In this document: one piece after another, positions 63,057 to 64,000 of the stretch
Position numbering within the stretch: the first letter of the stretch is position 1
Layout of the letters: each line of letters opens with the position of its first letter
Assembly (NCBI RefSeq): GCF_947259025.1
Contig: NZ_CAMYKO010000006.1
Location: 186,001-250,000, forward strand
Direction of reading: 5' to 3'
DNA: 64,000 nt
Origin: an uncultured Methylophaga sp.
GTDB taxonomy: Bacteria > Pseudomonadota > Gammaproteobacteria > Nitrosococcales > Methylophagaceae
The notes under the pieces: model-generated
Databases searched by the model: none
What the model saw: the letters and a program-made list of their open reading frames with translations, nothing else
What the model was told of the DNA's origin: nothing
Translations under genes and position numbers: made by a program

Positions 63057-64000
63057 TCAGCCTTGCTTGTTGCGCATCGCCAGCCGATCCTGTTCGCGAC
63101 GCTGGCGTTTTCTCTCACGGTTCATTTCTGCGGTTTCGGTGGTTTCCACGCCGATATGGGCTTCACCGCGCTGGTGGGCCAGGCGAATTTGTTTTTCACG
63201 CTCGGCAAAACGCTGTTTCTGCTCGTCACTGGTCTGGTGATAACAGTGGGGGCAGCTGACGCCTCTCTGGTAGAGCGGGCTCTTTTTATCCTCTTCAGTG
63301 ATAGGCAGGCGGCAGGCATGGCACTGATCGTAATCGCCTTTTTCCAACTGGTGGTTGACGGTGACCCGTTCGTCGAAGACAAAGCATTCACCTTGCCACA
63401 GAGACTCTTCCTGCGGCACTTCTTCCAGGTATTTGAGAATACCGCCTTCCAGGTGATAGACCTCGTCAAAGCCCTGTTCTTTTAGAAAGGCTGTCGACTT
63501 CTCACAGCGGATACCGCCGGTGCAGAACATGGCGACTTTCTTGTGTTTGCCCGGATCAAGGTGACTTTTCACATAATCCGGAAACTCGCGAAAGCTGTCG
63601 GTCTTGGGATTCACGGCATTTTTAAAGCTGCCAACCTGGACTTCGTAATCATTGCGGGTATCGACCAGCAGCACATCGGGCTCGGAAATCAGCTGGTTCC
63701 ACTCTTTGGGCTTCACGTAGGTGCCGACAACCTGTTTAGGGTCGATGCCCTCAACGCCCATGGTGACGATTTCTTTTTTCAGTTTGACGCGGCTGCGCAG
63801 AAACGGCGGGGTATCGGTGTAAGACTCTTTAAAGCTGATTTCTGCCAAACGGGGATCCTGACGCAGGTAGTCAAGCAGGCCATCAATGGCATCACGGGAC
63901 CCTGCCACGGTGCCGTTCACGCCTTCGTGGGCTAGCAGCAATGTGCCACGTACCTGATGTTTGAGCATAAAATCCAGCAGCGGCTGTTTCAGCGCCTGGT
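63057..64000 (-). CDS. trhO: tRNA uridine 5-oxyacetic/5-hydroxyuridine synthase TrhO (5' end outside window)
   Basis: Oxygen-dependent tRNA uridine(34) hydroxylase. The visible part (about 314 residues; the frame continues past base 64000) has the ferredoxin-like N-terminal domain end ([13 protein letters not shown]), a rhodanese domain with catalytic Cys in [12 protein letters not shown], and a C-terminal zinc-binding segment (QCHACRLPI … SCPHCYHQ) with a Arg/Lys-rich tail. Formerly YceA. Immediately upstream of ggt. Confidence 0.93.
   Translation of the reverse strand, partial: QALKQPLLDFMLKHQVRGTLLLAHEGVNGTVAGSRDAIDGLLDYLRQDPRLAEISFKESYTDTPPFLRSRVKLKKEIVTMGVEGIDPKQVVGTYVKPKEWNQLISEPDVLLVDTRNDYEVQVGSFKNAVNPKTDSFREFPDYVKSHLDPGKHKKVAMFCTGGIRCEKSTAFLKEQGFDEVYHLEGGILKYLEEVPQEESLWQGECFVFDERVTVNHQLEKGDYDQCHACRLPITEEDKKSPLYQRGVSCPHCYHQTSDEQKQRFAEREKQIRLAHQRGEAHIGVETTETAEMNRERKRQRREQDRLAMRNKQG

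Overview
The window is a chromosomal segment of a gammaproteobacterium. This is supported by fabA/fabB, the succinylase-type dap genes, ttcA, trhO, a ZnuD-type TonB receptor and a Lap-like type I secretion set. A marine methylotroph such as Methylophaga is possible, but I cannot settle the genus from sequence alone. Gene density is high, genes often overlap by 1 to 8 bases, and I found no rRNA or tRNA gene.

Layout. 1-4740: type I secretion genes (ABC exporter cut by the window edge, HlyD adaptor, a LuxR-type regulator with a degenerate receiver, TolC-like outer-membrane protein). 4894-9832: fabA-fabB, a 57-residue reverse-strand gene, ybfF, a MazG-like pyrophosphohydrolase, purU and ydfG. 9878-16596 (minus): dapC-dapD-Spx/ArsC-like-dapE, then a small membrane-anchored protein and a TonB receptor with a histidine-rich loop. 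16668-18040: DMT transporter and VOC protein. 18041-18302: a convergent intergenic region with three evenly spaced DnaA-box-like 9-mers and interleaved inverted repeats. 18303-21543 (minus): mobA-mobB fusion, moeA, ttcA. 22267-26483 (minus): xseB-ispA-dxs-queD-folE2. 26615-32354: ribF, a YbaK protein, a tandem repeat array, several small genes, fpr and an SDR. 32476-34781: arsenic operon arsR-arsI-arsC-acr3. 34938-41097: eIF2B-like protein, a second tandem repeat array, a CaCA antiporter, a PepSY protein and ParA.

42551-47235 is the clearest accessory region: seven same-strand genes of mixed composition, separated in places by attC-like sites and with no integrase. It reads as a cassette array that has lost its integrase (CALIN). 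47506-64000 returns to ordinary genes: MFS, YjdF-like protein, a large MscS channel, a histidine/arginine-rich secreted protein, a second YbaK protein, a GIY-YIG nuclease, tcdA, the tgpA-DUF58-MoxR triad, a TatD hydrolase, ggt and trhO.

The most unusual signal is a repeat system. One roughly 34-bp module (and its near-complement) occurs about 31 times at five intergenic loci. It is built into three tandem arrays with different periods (about 123, 143 and 117 bp) and different cores. A catalytically intact single-domain GIY-YIG nuclease gene is flanked by this module on both sides, which makes it a candidate partner of the repeats.
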